Notes under the pieces: generated by a model
Databases searched by the model: none
What the model was told of the DNA's origin: nothing
The model's input: only the letters and a program-made list of their open reading frames with translations
Made by a program: the position numbers and the translations under genes
In this document: positions 7,248 through 16,207 of the stretch, in pieces
Layout: every line of letters begins with the position of its first letter
How positions within the stretch are numbered: the stretch's first letter is position 1
DNA from: Candidatus Zhuqueibacterota bacterium
GTDB lineage: Bacteria > Zhuqueibacterota > QNDG01 > JABMRT01
Length of the DNA stretch: 33,705 nt
Assembly (NCBI GenBank): GCA_013202295.1
Contig: JABMRT010000129.1
Span: 1-33,705, forward strand
Direction: 5' to 3'

Positions 7248-7910
7248 TTATCTGAGACGGCTTTTATTTGGCGGCTGAATTCGCCCGAGAAAGTGCTGTG
7301 TCACATAGATCGATTCGAATTCCTGAAAGCGTCCTGTCACAGCGCCCACACCAATCCATTCGAAGTGTGGATTCAGGAGATTCTCCCTGTGACCTGGTGA
7401 GACTATCCAGTGATCCACCATGGCTTTACCGAATTGTCTATATGTGAAATTAAGGATGGGTTTGTGAGTTTCGGCATCCACGGGAATCTGTGTGCCGGTT
7501 GATGTATCCATATAATAATAACGATCAGCGATTTGAAGGATGTAATCCACACCGAGATTTTCACCAATGGTTACGTTGATCAGATCGATTCCTTCCAGCT
7601 TGATCCGGTCATCCAGATGCAGTCTTTCAGGATAAATGGAGGTATGAGATAAAGTCTGCATTTCAGCCTGTTCTATGCTGTATGTGGTCGCAGATTGATG
7701 CAGTAAAGTATGAGATGCAACCGGAGAAAGGTTATACTCCTCTCTGGCCGCGTTGGTCGCAATAATGATTGCTCTCTCTAACAGATATGGATTGTAGGTT
7801 TTTATACGGATTGAGTAATCAAGAAGTGAGGTGGGTGATTGCGATTGTAAAGAGTCCGGGCTATTTTGTAACCCGAGTAATAATAAAAAGAGAATCAGGT
7901 AATGGCTCAT
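7248..7910 (-). CDS. CAP (SCP/YkwD-like) domain secreted protein
   Basis: A 220-residue exported protein. A hydrophobic N-terminus (residues 1-14) is followed by a CAP domain. The family marks seen are N-x-x-REEYNL in the first helix, LSHTS, GENLG and MVDHWIVSPGHRENLLNP followed by W-x-GVGA. Bacterial CAP proteins are extracellular; some act on or bind cell-wall or lipid ligands, but a common function is not established. A GGGAT site lies upstream of the ATG at 7910. It is probably the first gene of a minus-strand unit with the pyruvate-kinase-like and S9 peptidase genes, although the 95-base gap leaves room for a separate promoter. Confidence 0.85.
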   Translation of the reverse strand: MSHYLILFLLLLGLQNSPDSLQSQSPTSLLDYSIRIKTYNPYLLERAIIIATNAAREEYNLSPVASHTLLHQSATTYSIEQAEMQTLSHTSIYPERLHLDDRIKLEGIDLINVTIGENLGVDYILQIADRYYYMDTSTGTQIPVDAETHKPILNFTYRQFGKAMVDHWIVSPGHRENLLNPHFEWIGVGAVTGRFQEFESIYVTQHFLGRIQPPNKSRLR

Positions 7911-7999
7911 GAATCAATCCCGCACGATTCATTGAAAAAGGATGAAGAAACACGCTGTAAAATGTAATTCAACTTAAATCAAAAAAAGCACAAAACGAA

Positions 8000-8039
8000 G
8001 AAGGGAACAATCTTGGAGTCAATCTCCTTTGTTCCCTTT
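8000..8039 (-). terminator. Hairpin terminator after the DksA-like gene
   Basis: AAGGGAACAA (8001-8010) pairs perfectly with TTGTTCCCTT (8029-8038). Inside it GGAG (8015-8018) pairs with CTCC (8024-8027), so the whole forms a long bulged hairpin. On the minus strand it is followed by T-rich sequence including seven Ts. It lies 24 bases beyond the stop codon of the zinc-finger gene and before the CAP gene. Confidence 0.8.
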
Positions 8040-8062
8040 GACGAAATATTATGTCATTTTAT

Positions 8063-8299
8063 TTACGAATCCCTTGCTAAGCTTGAATACTCTGAACCGC
8101 CATCGTCTTCGAAATCTTCCATATTTATACCGTCAGGAATATCCTCAATGTTGAGCCCACAGATGATGTCACCCGAGTACGGCTGTGTCTGACTGCACTT
8201 CACGCATGTGGTCGTGTATGGTAAAATTTCAAGTCGCTCATTTGGGATTTCTGCTTCGCACAGTTCGCAAAGCACTTTGATTGTTTGTTTTTTGACCAT
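8063..8299 (-). CDS. Minimal TraR/DksA-type C4 zinc-finger protein
   Basis: A 78-residue protein. Cys11, Cys14, Cys32 and Cys35 form the DksA/TraR C4 zinc finger: C-x-x-CEAEIPNERLEILPY-x-x-x-C-x-x-C. The coiled coil that DksA inserts in the RNA polymerase secondary channel is missing. The second half (about 47-78) is acidic, with repeated DxxxxED spacing, and has no known fold. DksA-family members modulate transcription initiation; for so short a form that role is inference. GAGGAA lies about 6 bases before the ATG. It is transcribed alone: a good candidate promoter lies at 8412-8439 and a terminator at 8001-8038. Confidence 0.8.
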   Translation of the reverse strand: MVKKQTIKVLCELCEAEIPNERLEILPYTTTCVKCSQTQPYSGDIICGLNIEDIPDGINMEDFEDDGGSEYSSLARDS

Positions 8300-8397
8300 A
8301 GTTCATTTCCTCAGTCAGTCGGATTAATAGCTGTATACAATTGAAGTCTTGATTTGTTCCTGAAGAATTTGCTCTTGAATTCCATCAGTGAACATGG

Positions 8398-8524
8398 ATT
8401 AATGAACACACAAAATAATAAATTTTCTCATTTTGTCAAGTGCTTTTTTAAATTTTTCGAGGATTTAATAATTAATGAAAATTTCAACCAGATATGATAG
8501 AATATACAAGTGTTCATTAATGAA
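8398..8524. repeat. Three ATTAATGAA repeats and an 11-bp inverted pair around the promoter
   Basis: ATTAATGAA occurs three times (8398-8406, 8471-8479, 8516-8524). The outer copies also form an inverted pair: TTAATGAACAC at 8399-8409 and its reverse complement GTGTTCATTAA at 8510-8520. The last copy lies in a perfect 12-bp palindrome TTCATTAATGAA (8513-8524). They flank the promoter of the zinc-finger gene and could be regulator sites; the region is AT-rich, so chance is not excluded. Confidence 0.4.
8412..8439 (-). promoter_or_regulatory. Sigma-70-type promoter of the DksA-like gene
   Basis: On the minus strand a perfect TTGACA (8439-8434) is followed after 16 bases by TATTTT (8417-8412). 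The ATG is about 113 bases downstream, leaving a long leader. The motif ATTAATGAA occurs at 8398-8406, just downstream of the -10 box, and again at 8471-8479 and 8516-8524 upstream. Confidence 0.55.
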
Positions 8525-8551
8525 GAAAATGGTTTGAACTGAAGAAAGAAA

Positions 8552-8578
8552 CTCCCCGAGATGATATGTCCCGGGGAG
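8552..8578 (-). terminator. Hairpin terminator after the giant surface protein gene
   Basis: CTCCCCG (8552-8558) pairs with CGGGGAG (8572-8578) around a 13-base loop. On the minus strand it is followed by TTTCTTTCTTC. It begins 12 bases beyond the stop of the giant gene. Confidence 0.75.
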
Positions 8579-8590
8579 GTATAATGCTTT

Positions 8591-11500
8591 CTATTTGAGT
8601 AGCAACATGCGCTTGACCTGCTGCCACTCTCCTGCCTTGATCTTGTAAAAATAAATCCCGGATGAGAAGCCTGTGGCATCCCAATGAATTTCGTACATGC
8701 CGGGACGCATCTCTTCATTCATGAGTGTGGCAACCTGTCGTCCGAGTACATTATATATTTGAATGCGCACACGAGACGGTTTTGGTAACCCATACCGGAT
8801 AGTCGTAGCCGGATTGAACGGGTTTGGATAGTTTTCATAAAGCTCAAATACTTTGGGCGCGGCCCCGATCCGTGCGGATTCCACACCGGATATCATCAGA
8901 TTGATATGCAGGGTGTCTGATGCAGAAGCCTCTTCCGGATCGCGTACTGTAAAGACAATGTTAATTTCTCCATAGGCATCAAATAGTGAAATTGAGGCTT
9001 TATGGGTTATGCTATCGATCCCAACATTGATTGCCTGTTCCTCTGTCAGGATGTCATATGTCCAGCGTAAAAGGCTGTCCGGGTGATCGGGATCGGTTAC
9101 ATAGGAATCCAAAGGCAGCATCCAATTCACAGTATCCATGTTCGCCCATTGCGGCTGAGGCAGATCAAATTCGAAGTAGGGAGGATCATTGACTTGAATG
9201 ATTCCCACATTGACGATCAGAGAATCAATTTGTGGATCACTTGAATGATTATCCAATGCAAACACCTTGAACGTCACATGGTCTGATCCGTTTGGTGGCG
9301 TGCCGCTGATCAATCCGCCCGTGGGCTGCATCCATTCCGGGTAATCCTTGAAATAGAGCGAAACTCGCGGACCGTCAATGTCTGTTGCACTGGCGATGTA
9401 TCTGAAGCTGGATTTCTCCGTGGCTGTCGCAGTGTCGGGCGACGTGATAACCGGGGCGTCATTGACCGCGATCACACGGAGTTGCACCTTGACCTGGGCC
9501 TCGAGTGACCCATCCAACGCGATGATGAGGAAGGAAGTGTCTTGAGTGCCTTCCACGGGTGTGCCAGAAATAGTGGCTCCGTTGACAGACAGCCAGTTCG
9601 GATAGTCATCCAAACTTATCGAAACCGGATCGCCTTCAATGTCCGTTGCAGTTGCAGTATAGGAGAAGTGTGTATCCTCAGAAACGGAGGCCGTATCCAG
9701 TGATGTGATCACTGGAGGATCGTTTACGGCCTGAACCGTGAGAGTGACATGCAGGCGTCTTTCGAGTTCTCCGTCCGAAGCAACCACTGTAAATGATGAG
9801 GATGGTGTGCCATTTTCAGGCGTACCAATCAGTTCATCGTCCGAAGCTGTAAGCCAGGCAGGTGCATTTTCGAATGCAAATGTGACCTGATCACCTTCAG
9901 GATCGGTAGCTGTTGCAGCATAAGTGAACTCAATATCTTCGATTGCATTGGCTGAAACCGGGGATGTGATTACTGGTGCGTCATTGACCGGTGTGACAGA
10001 CAAAGTAATTGTTCGTGTATCCGATAAATCCCCGTCACTGACTGTGAGCCGGAACGAAGTGTTTTGCGCACCTTCAGGCGGTGTGCCGCTGATGATGATC
10101 TCATCCGCTGGCGTGAGCCAGTTGGGATGCTGATCATAGGTAAACGTCAGTGGATCGCTTTCCGGATCGGTAGCTGTTCCTGTATACGTAAAGAGTTCAT
10201 GCTCAATTGAGGTTGCGCTGAGTGAAGATGTGATTTCCGGTGCGTCATTGATGGAACTCATGTTCACCTGAACAGTTGCCTGATCAGTCAAAGAACCATC
10301 ACTGACCGTGACCTGAAATGATGTGTTGGTCGCGCTTTCTGGCGGTGTCCCGGAAATTTGGCTGGCCGATGGGGTCATCCATGCCGGATATCCAGTAAAT
10401 GAAAATGTGAGAGGATTGGATTCCGGATCTGTCGCAGTTGCTGTATAAGTAAAGAGCGCATGCTCTGTGGCAGTCACAGATGTCGCGGAAGTCAGAACAG
10501 GCGGATCATTGACTGCAGTAATCTGAACAGTGACCGTCTGTGCATCCGAAAACTCACCATCCGAAACAGCAACCTGGAAGGAAGTGTTTGTCGCACCTTC
10601 AGGGGGCGTCCCTGTAATTTGGGCATTGGATGGATTCATCCATGCCGGATAACTGGAGAAAGTAAATGTCAGTGGATTACTCTCCGGATCGGTTGCTGTT
10701 GCTGTGTATGTGAACAATGCGTGCTCAGTGGCTGTGGCCGAGGTGGCAGATGTCAGTTCTGGAGCATCATTCACCAGATTCAGATTGACAGTTACGGTCT
10801 GATCATCCGAAAGTGATCCATCCGACACATTGATATGGAACGAGGTATTGGTTGTGCCTTCAGGTGGCGTTCCCGAAATTTGACTTCCGGATGGACTCAT
10901 CCATCCCGGATAACTAGAATAAGTAAATGTGAGTGGGTTGTTTTCCGGATCGGTCGCGGTTGCTGTATACGTAAAGAGTGTATGCTCCGTCGCAGACACA
11001 GAGGTCGCAGAAGTTAAAACCGGCGGATCGTTCACAGACTGCATACTCACAGCCACTGTGATCTGGTCCGTTAAATCGCCATCCGAGACCTGTACCTGAA
11101 AGGATGTGTTGGTTGCGCCTTCGGGCGGTGTACCCGAAAGTTGACTTCCGGATGGGCTCATCCAGCCGGGATAACTAGAGAAAGTGAAAGTTAATGGATC
11201 ATTTTCCGGGTCCGACGCAGTCGCAGTATAGATGAATAGGTTATGCTCCGTCGCCCCCACGCTTGAGGCGGATGTCATAACCGGCGCGTCATTCACGGGT
11301 GTGACAGAGACAGTGACAGTTTGCACATCACTGAGTGATCCATCGGTTGCTGTTACACGAAAGGAAGTATTGGCCGCGCCTTCGGGTGGTGTGCCGCTGA
11401 TGACAGCGCCAGACGGGGACAACCATCCCGGATGTTGATCATATATAAAGGTAATCGGATTGGATTCCGGATCTGTCGCAGTCGCAGTATAAGAGAAAGA

Positions 11501-14500
11501 TGCATGCTCTGTGGCGGATGCTGTAGTCGGTGATGTGAGTGTGGGTGCGTCATTTACAGATTGAAGCGTGACTGCAACGGTTTGATCATCCGTGAGCGAT
11601 CCATCTGAAACCTCTACATGAAATGAGGTGTTGCCTGAACTCTCAGGCGGCGTGCCTGAAATCTGATTTCCTGACGGTGTCATCCATGCAGGATAGCTTG
11701 AGAATGTAAATGTGAGCGGATCACTCTCCGGATCCGATGCATTGGCGGTATAGGTAAAGAGCTGATGTTCTGTGGCCGTTACACTTGAAGGCGAGGTTAG
11801 CACCGGCGCGTCATTGACCGGCGTGATTGTGACGGTTACGGTTTCGAGATCCGTCAGTTCGCCATCCGAGACAGTCACTCGGAAGGTGGCATTGGTCGCG
11901 CCTTCAGGCGGCGTGCCAGAAATTTGACTTCCGGATGGACTCATCCATGCCGGATAATTCGAGTATGTAAAGGTTAGCGGATTACTCTCCGGATCCGACG
12001 CTGTGGCTGAATAGGTAAAAAGTTGATGCTCGGTTGCTCCCACACTCGTGGCTGATGTGATAACCGGCGGATCATTGATTGTGTTTAGATCCACAGTGAC
12101 GATGAGATCGTCTGTCAGCGATCCATCCGATGCGGTCACTGTAAAGGATGTGTTGGTCGCACTTTCCGGTGGTGTGCCAGAAATCTGACTTCCGGATGGA
12201 CTCATCCATCCCGGATATCCGGAAAATGTAAAGGAGACAGGATCGCTTTCCGGATCGGTCGCAGTGGCTGTATAAGTGAAGAGTTGATGTTCCGTGGCCG
12301 AGACGCTGGATGCAGATGTGATGACCGGCGGATCATTGACAGCCTGAACCGTGACACTGACCAGCATGTCCACAGTATAAACGCCATCCATTACTGATAC
12401 GTTGAAAGAGGTGTTGGATGCGCCTTCCAATGACGTGCCGCTGATGGTGGCACCGCTGGGTGACATCCAGGCCGGATAACTGTCAAACGAGAAAGTTAAC
12501 GGATCGCTGTCCGGATCGGTGGCCGCGGCCGTGTATGAGAAGAGCACATCCTCAGTTGCTGTAGCAGAATTAGAGGACGTAAAAACAGGCGGTCCGATTG
12601 TAATATCAAAATTCCGCGTCGTGGGTTCTCGCACATTACCTGCCTGATCAAAAGCCTTGACCGTCCAAGTGTGGCTTGCGACACTCAGATCTGCTTCTGC
12701 GGTCCAACTCGTTTGTGCCTGACTAAGATTGTCCTTGGCGACCTGACCATCTACAATGACCTGATACTTCTGGAAACCAGATCCCCCATCCGTAGTCGAT
12801 TGCCAGCTGAATGCCGGACGCCGGGCATGGATTTCGGCTCCCTCCGCAGGCGTGAGTAGGTTGAACGTATTGGGTGGTTGTGAATCCACAAATACATCCC
12901 ATTCCACCGATGAGCGGACATTGCCCGCATTATCCAATGCCTTCACCATCCATGTATGTGTGCCTTGAGAAAGGGCAGAGGTCGGTGTGGCTGAGTTGGT
13001 CTGGTGGTTGTCGCGATTTCGCGCACCATCAATCCACAATTCATATTCCGCGAGACCCGATCCGCCATCCGGTGCAGTCTGCCACGTGAACGCAGGGGAG
13101 GTGGATGCGACTGTTGCACCGCCCGAAGGGTTTGTGAGATTGAAGGTATTCGGCGGGGTGAGATCAATCCTGAGTGTAAATGTGGATTGCGCGGTTCGTT
13201 GATTGCCGAGTTCATCCTCCGCGATCACGGTCCAGTTGTGGGTGCCTTCATCCAGCGCCTGAGCACTTGGAAGGGTTACACTGGCGCTGCTTGATGCGAC
13301 CGGGTCAACGGCAGTATTGCCATCCACTATTAATATATATTTTTCTAACCCAATTCCTGAATCGGTTGACCCGTTCCATGAGAGAACAGGGGTGGCATCA
13401 TTCTGCCAACTGTTGTCTGCTGGAGATGAAAGATTGAAAGTCGAGGGCGGCACATTGTCAATTCGAATCGTCCACGTCTCAGTGGATTTGCGTGTATTGC
13501 CCGCCGAATCCACTGCATTCACATACCAGTTGCGATCTCCGGCACTCAGTGTCGTGGAAGAGATGGTGGTTGTTCCAGAAGCAATATTATCCTGATTGGT
13601 CAGGCCATCCACCACAAGCTGGTATTTCATCAAACCGGTTCCCGAATCCGTGGTTCCGTTCCAACTGAATGCGGGCGTGGTGTCCACGGTCCAGCTGTTA
13701 TTGGCTGGAGAACTCAAGCTGAATGTGGCGGGAGGATCCTGATCCTCCATTGCAGTGAGGTTACGCGTTTCTGTAAACCGAACCAAGCCGGCCGCATCCA
13801 AAGCTCTGACCTTCCACGTATGAGGGCCTTCCGAAAGCTGTTGCGCCAGTGTCAGTGTGTGACTGGTGGTATAAATGAAAGCTTCAACCTGGACGTCGTC
13901 AATAAACAGATCATAATGGTCCAGTCCGGAAAGGGCGTCTGTGGTCGCCTGCCACTCAAAGGTGGGCATGAGTTCGACTACCGCATTCTGTGCAGGAGAG
14001 ATGAGTGCAAACGCGGCGGGCGGATTGGAATCAACGCTGAATACCGGTCCGCCCACGCTACAAAGAAGGACATCTTCATCATTGTATGCTTCGATGCGGA
14101 TTTGTGCAGTCAGGCTATTCACAGTAGACGGGGTCCAGCTGTATGAAAGCACAGCCGGATTGACATTGCCGTTGATGAGGGTGGGGAATCCATCCCCGGG
14201 TGAAGTGGATAGTTTGATTCGAAAATAACTGTAATAGGTTGTGGTGGTTCGCATTTTCCACGCGATGGTCTGTGATTGATCTCCGCGAAGAAGAACACTT
14301 TCGACAGGAGCCGTAATCGTTAAATTCTCATTTGCCGTTTGGGCGTAGACATCGCTGTCGCCGGTTCGCGCGTCCTGCCAGGCCGCGATTACGCCGCCAG
14401 ATCCATCCGCAATCAAGGCATGATTCATCTGATTGCCGGCCGCACTGGCAACCACTTCACCATTCGCGGTCCATCGTTTGGAACCATCGGGGGTCACATG

Positions 14501-15724
14501 CTGACCATAAAGATCATAATCCGAACCATTTCTAAAATCGGTCCAGTAAATGAACGCGCCGCCGGAATCATCCGACGCAATCTGCGGTGTAATGTGATAT
14601 GAGGCAGACGCGACAATCGCCATCCCTTCGGAGGACCATTGCTGCGTGCCGGAACCATCCAATGCTTGCACCCAGATATCGTATGTGCTGAAATCATCCC
14701 ATGCAATGAGCGCACCCCCAGCACCATCCCCGGCAATTTGCGAATTGATCTGACTGCCGGTACGGGTGGTTGCGGCTGTGCCATTGGCTGTCCACTGAAT
14801 CGTGCCGCTGCTGTTCAGGGATTGGCAGAAAATATCCGAGTTCCCATTGCGATTGTCATGCCAGCTGATCACCAGATTGGAGCCGGATAAATCAACTGAA
14901 GGTGAAGCCTGATCACTGCTGGCCGTAGACACTGGAATGCCTTCATAGCTGCCGCCATTGTTCCACTGACGCGTGCCGGCCTGCGGTGTGATGTATTGAG
15001 CATAAATGTCAGTGCCGTTCGATCCGGAACTCCGATAATCCTGCCAGACAATATAGGCGCCATTTCCGTCAAAGTGCATCACATGTTTGGTTTGATCCCC
15101 AGCCGCTTCGGAGACGGGAACACCCGCGTTGATCCAGAGACGGGTCCCATTGCCATCAATCCGCTGTGCGAAAAGATCCGTGCCATTTGTGATTTTATTT
15201 CTATCATCTTTCCAGACGAGAATGGTATTGCCCTGTTCGTCCGCAATCATTTTGACGAAGGATTGCTTGCCGGTTGCCGTACATACTGTAATCGCGGATG
15301 GCCATAAAAGAGTTTGACTTTGATTGATACGCTGGATTTTAATTTTGCCTGTGGCTTCATCATGCCATGCTATATATGATCCACCTGCGCCATCAGACGC
15401 AACGGCTGGATTCTTCTGATTGCCCGCATCCGTGGAAATGGGTACCCCATTGGTATCCCATTGCAATGTACCATCGCCCGAAATCCACTGTGCATAAATA
15501 TCCGAATCCCCGGCTGGATTGTGTTCATAGACGATCACCGCTCCACCGTTTTCATCCGAAGTCATGCTCAAATTGACGAGTGATGCTGTGGATGGAGCCA
15601 CACGTACGCCGTGTGCGGTCCATTGAAATTGTGCATATATTGGAATCGTGAGGAGTGAGAGGAGTATCGTTAAAATCCAAATCACTGGTGATGAATTTAT
15701 ATATGGTGTATAGTGCGCTTTCAT
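8591..15724 (-). CDS. Giant T9SS-sorted adhesin-like protein with 13 cadherin-like/putative Ig repeats
   Basis: A 2377-residue exported protein. After a signal peptide (about 1-32, ending PIYAQ) there are four regions. Residues 33-465 hold eight propeller-like blades (W-x-x-x-G-x-x-(V/I)S, then GG-x-x-(I/V)AW-x-D-x-R, then D-(I/V/L)-YAQ). Residues 468-565 form a beta domain. Residues 567-1040 are five Ig/FN3-like modules starting PP-x-(T/A)F-x-L and ending with a W-V-x-A-x-D motif. Residues 1041-2180 are 13 repeats of about 87 residues with (I/L)TS, E-x-x-x-F-x-Y, ATDPESDPLTF, W(M/L), SGTPPEG and SDG, ending VNDAP. The DPE and ND motifs suggest calcium binding. The C-terminus is a type A sorting domain (ENYPNPFNPATTIRY, ending KRMLLLK). 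It should be a surface adhesin or matrix protein; the ligand is unknown. AGGGGGAATGATATTTCT precedes the ATG. Confidence 0.9.
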   Translation of the reverse strand: MKAHYTPYINSSPVIWILTILLSLLTIPIYAQFQWTAHGVRVAPSTASLVNLSMTSDENGGAVIVYEHNPAGDSDIYAQWISGDGTLQWDTNGVPISTDAGNQKNPAVASDGAGGSYIAWHDEATGKIKIQRINQSQTLLWPSAITVCTATGKQSFVKMIADEQGNTILVWKDDRNKITNGTDLFAQRIDGNGTRLWINAGVPVSEAAGDQTKHVMHFDGNGAYIVWQDYRSSGSNGTDIYAQYITPQAGTRQWNNGGSYEGIPVSTASSDQASPSVDLSGSNLVISWHDNRNGNSDIFCQSLNSSGTIQWTANGTAATTRTGSQINSQIAGDGAGGALIAWDDFSTYDIWVQALDGSGTQQWSSEGMAIVASASYHITPQIASDDSGGAFIYWTDFRNGSDYDLYGQHVTPDGSKRWTANGEVVASAAGNQMNHALIADGSGGVIAAWQDARTGDSDVYAQTANENLTITAPVESVLLRGDQSQTIAWKMRTTTTYYSYFRIKLSTSPGDGFPTLINGNVNPAVLSYSWTPSTVNSLTAQIRIEAYNDEDVLLCSVGGPVFSVDSNPPAAFALISPAQNAVVELMPTFEWQATTDALSGLDHYDLFIDDVQVEAFIYTTSHTLTLAQQLSEGPHTWKVRALDAAGLVRFTETRNLTAMEDQDPPATFSLSSPANNSWTVDTTPAFSWNGTTDSGTGLMKYQLVVDGLTNQDNIASGTTTISSTTLSAGDRNWYVNAVDSAGNTRKSTETWTIRIDNVPPSTFNLSSPADNSWQNDATPVLSWNGSTDSGIGLEKYILIVDGNTAVDPVASSSASVTLPSAQALDEGTHNWTVIAEDELGNQRTAQSTFTLRIDLTPPNTFNLTNPSGGATVASTSPAFTWQTAPDGGSGLAEYELWIDGARNRDNHQTNSATPTSALSQGTHTWMVKALDNAGNVRSSVEWDVFVDSQPPNTFNLLTPAEGAEIHARRPAFSWQSTTDGGSGFQKYQVIVDGQVAKDNLSQAQTSWTAEADLSVASHTWTVKAFDQAGNVREPTTRNFDITIGPPVFTSSNSATATEDVLFSYTAAATDPDSDPLTFSFDSYPAWMSPSGATISGTSLEGASNTSFNVSVMDGVYTVDMLVSVTVQAVNDPPVITSASSVSATEHQLFTYTATATDPESDPVSFTFSGYPGWMSPSGSQISGTPPESATNTSFTVTASDGSLTDDLIVTVDLNTINDPPVITSATSVGATEHQLFTYSATASDPESNPLTFTYSNYPAWMSPSGSQISGTPPEGATNATFRVTVSDGELTDLETVTVTITPVNDAPVLTSPSSVTATEHQLFTYTANASDPESDPLTFTFSSYPAWMTPSGNQISGTPPESSGNTSFHVEVSDGSLTDDQTVAVTLQSVNDAPTLTSPTTASATEHASFSYTATATDPESNPITFIYDQHPGWLSPSGAVISGTPPEGAANTSFRVTATDGSLSDVQTVTVSVTPVNDAPVMTSASSVGATEHNLFIYTATASDPENDPLTFTFSSYPGWMSPSGSQLSGTPPEGATNTSFQVQVSDGDLTDQITVAVSMQSVNDPPVLTSATSVSATEHTLFTYTATATDPENNPLTFTYSSYPGWMSPSGSQISGTPPEGTTNTSFHINVSDGSLSDDQTVTVNLNLVNDAPELTSATSATATEHALFTYTATATDPESNPLTFTFSSYPAWMNPSNAQITGTPPEGATNTSFQVAVSDGEFSDAQTVTVQITAVNDPPVLTSATSVTATEHALFTYTATATDPESNPLTFSFTGYPAWMTPSASQISGTPPESATNTSFQVTVSDGSLTDQATVQVNMSSINDAPEITSSLSATSIEHELFTYTGTATDPESDPLTFTYDQHPNWLTPADEIIISGTPPEGAQNTSFRLTVSDGDLSDTRTITLSVTPVNDAPVITSPVSANAIEDIEFTYAATATDPEGDQVTFAFENAPAWLTASDDELIGTPENGTPSSSFTVVASDGELERRLHVTLTVQAVNDPPVITSLDTASVSEDTHFSYTATATDIEGDPVSISLDDYPNWLSVNGATISGTPVEGTQDTSFLIIALDGSLEAQVKVQLRVIAVNDAPVITSPDTATATEKSSFRYIASATDIDGPRVSLYFKDYPEWMQPTGGLISGTPPNGSDHVTFKVFALDNHSSDPQIDSLIVNVGIIQVNDPPYFEFDLPQPQWANMDTVNWMLPLDSYVTDPDHPDSLLRWTYDILTEEQAINVGIDSITHKASISLFDAYGEINIVFTVRDPEEASASDTLHINLMISGVESARIGAAPKVFELYENYPNPFNPATTIRYGLPKPSRVRIQIYNVLGRQVATLMNEEMRPGMYEIHWDATGFSSGIYFYKIKAGEWQQVKRMLLLK
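9185..12600 (-). repeat. Thirteen tandem 87-residue cadherin-like/putative Ig repeats in the giant gene
   Basis: Units of about 262 bases repeat 13 times. Central units (about the 2nd to 10th) are closely alike even at DNA level: short blocks such as TTGACTTCCGGATG recur almost unchanged near 10886, 11146, 11928 and 12187. The outer units are more diverged, especially the last three (ends of the array near 9185-9970). This pattern suggests that the middle of the array grew by recent duplication or is kept alike by recombination. Confidence 0.85.
12600..14025 (-). repeat. Five tandem Ig/FN3-like modules in the giant gene
   Basis: Five units of about 94 residues. Each begins PP-x-(T/A)F-x-L-x-P and continues with a W-x-x-(T/S)TD-x-x-(S/T)G core, (I/V)DG and a W-x-V-x-A-x-D block. 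They lie between the beta domain that follows the propeller-like region and the cadherin-like array, and probably form a stalk. Confidence 0.75.
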
Positions 15725-16207
15725 AGAAATATCATTCCCCCTGTTGGCATTATATAAAAGCGATCTTTAAATCCGATCTGTTCATTCAACCCGGAGCATT
15801 ACGCTTGACTGGCTAAATTAAGCAAATACTATACCATATTGCCTGATATTTTCTATGTGTCCGGGGTTTAAAACCTCCTGTTGTAAGTTAATAGAAAACA
15901 GAAAACTATATTTCCGCTTGAAGGTTAAGGAAATGTGAGGCTTGGGCGATGTGATTCTCAATAAGAAAAATGCGGAAATATTTACCTGTGTCGTTGCATA
16001 GCCTGCCATGTGATTACATAATGTAACCTTTATGACAAAAATGCAATAAGTTTTTTCTGAATTATGTATAATTCCATTCGTGTTTCAAAGTCATTGCACT
16101 TGATTTATCACTGTAATTGTCACGACTCCCGCATTTGCGAAAACGGTTGACTAATTGTTGAAAAATGGTTATGTTTTTCTCTGCCTTTTTTTAAGGATGT
16201 ACTTGTA
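15725..16207. other. Divergent intergenic region with dyad-symmetric sites
   Basis: 483 bases between the giant surface gene (minus) and the PorX-like gene (plus). It holds no credible gene. A possible TATAAT -10 box for the giant gene lies at 15749-15754 (minus strand, no good -35). Dyads seen are ATATTTCCGC (15908-15917) with GCGGAAATAT (15972-15981), TTACAT-A-ATGTAA (16014-16026) and GAATTA-TGTA-TAATTC (16059-16074). The porX-like promoter is at 16148-16176. The dyads are candidate regulator sites for either gene. Confidence 0.5.
16148..16176 (+). promoter_or_regulatory. Sigma-70-type promoter of the PorX-like gene
   Basis: TTGACT (16148-16153), a 17-base spacer and TATGTT (16171-16176). 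The start codon is at 16208, with AAGGAT at 16193-16198 as ribosome binding site 9 bases before it. Spacing of all parts is normal. Confidence 0.6.

Noticed and set aside
9185-12600. Regular 262-base repeats looked like a CRISPR-type or satellite array at first glance.
   Set aside because: Units are in frame with the giant gene, too long for CRISPR repeats, and encode a clear protein domain.
13004-13294. Plus-strand open frames within the giant gene, such as this one.
   Set aside because: They are frame shadows of a repetitive coding sequence, with no ribosome binding sites and no recognisable domains.
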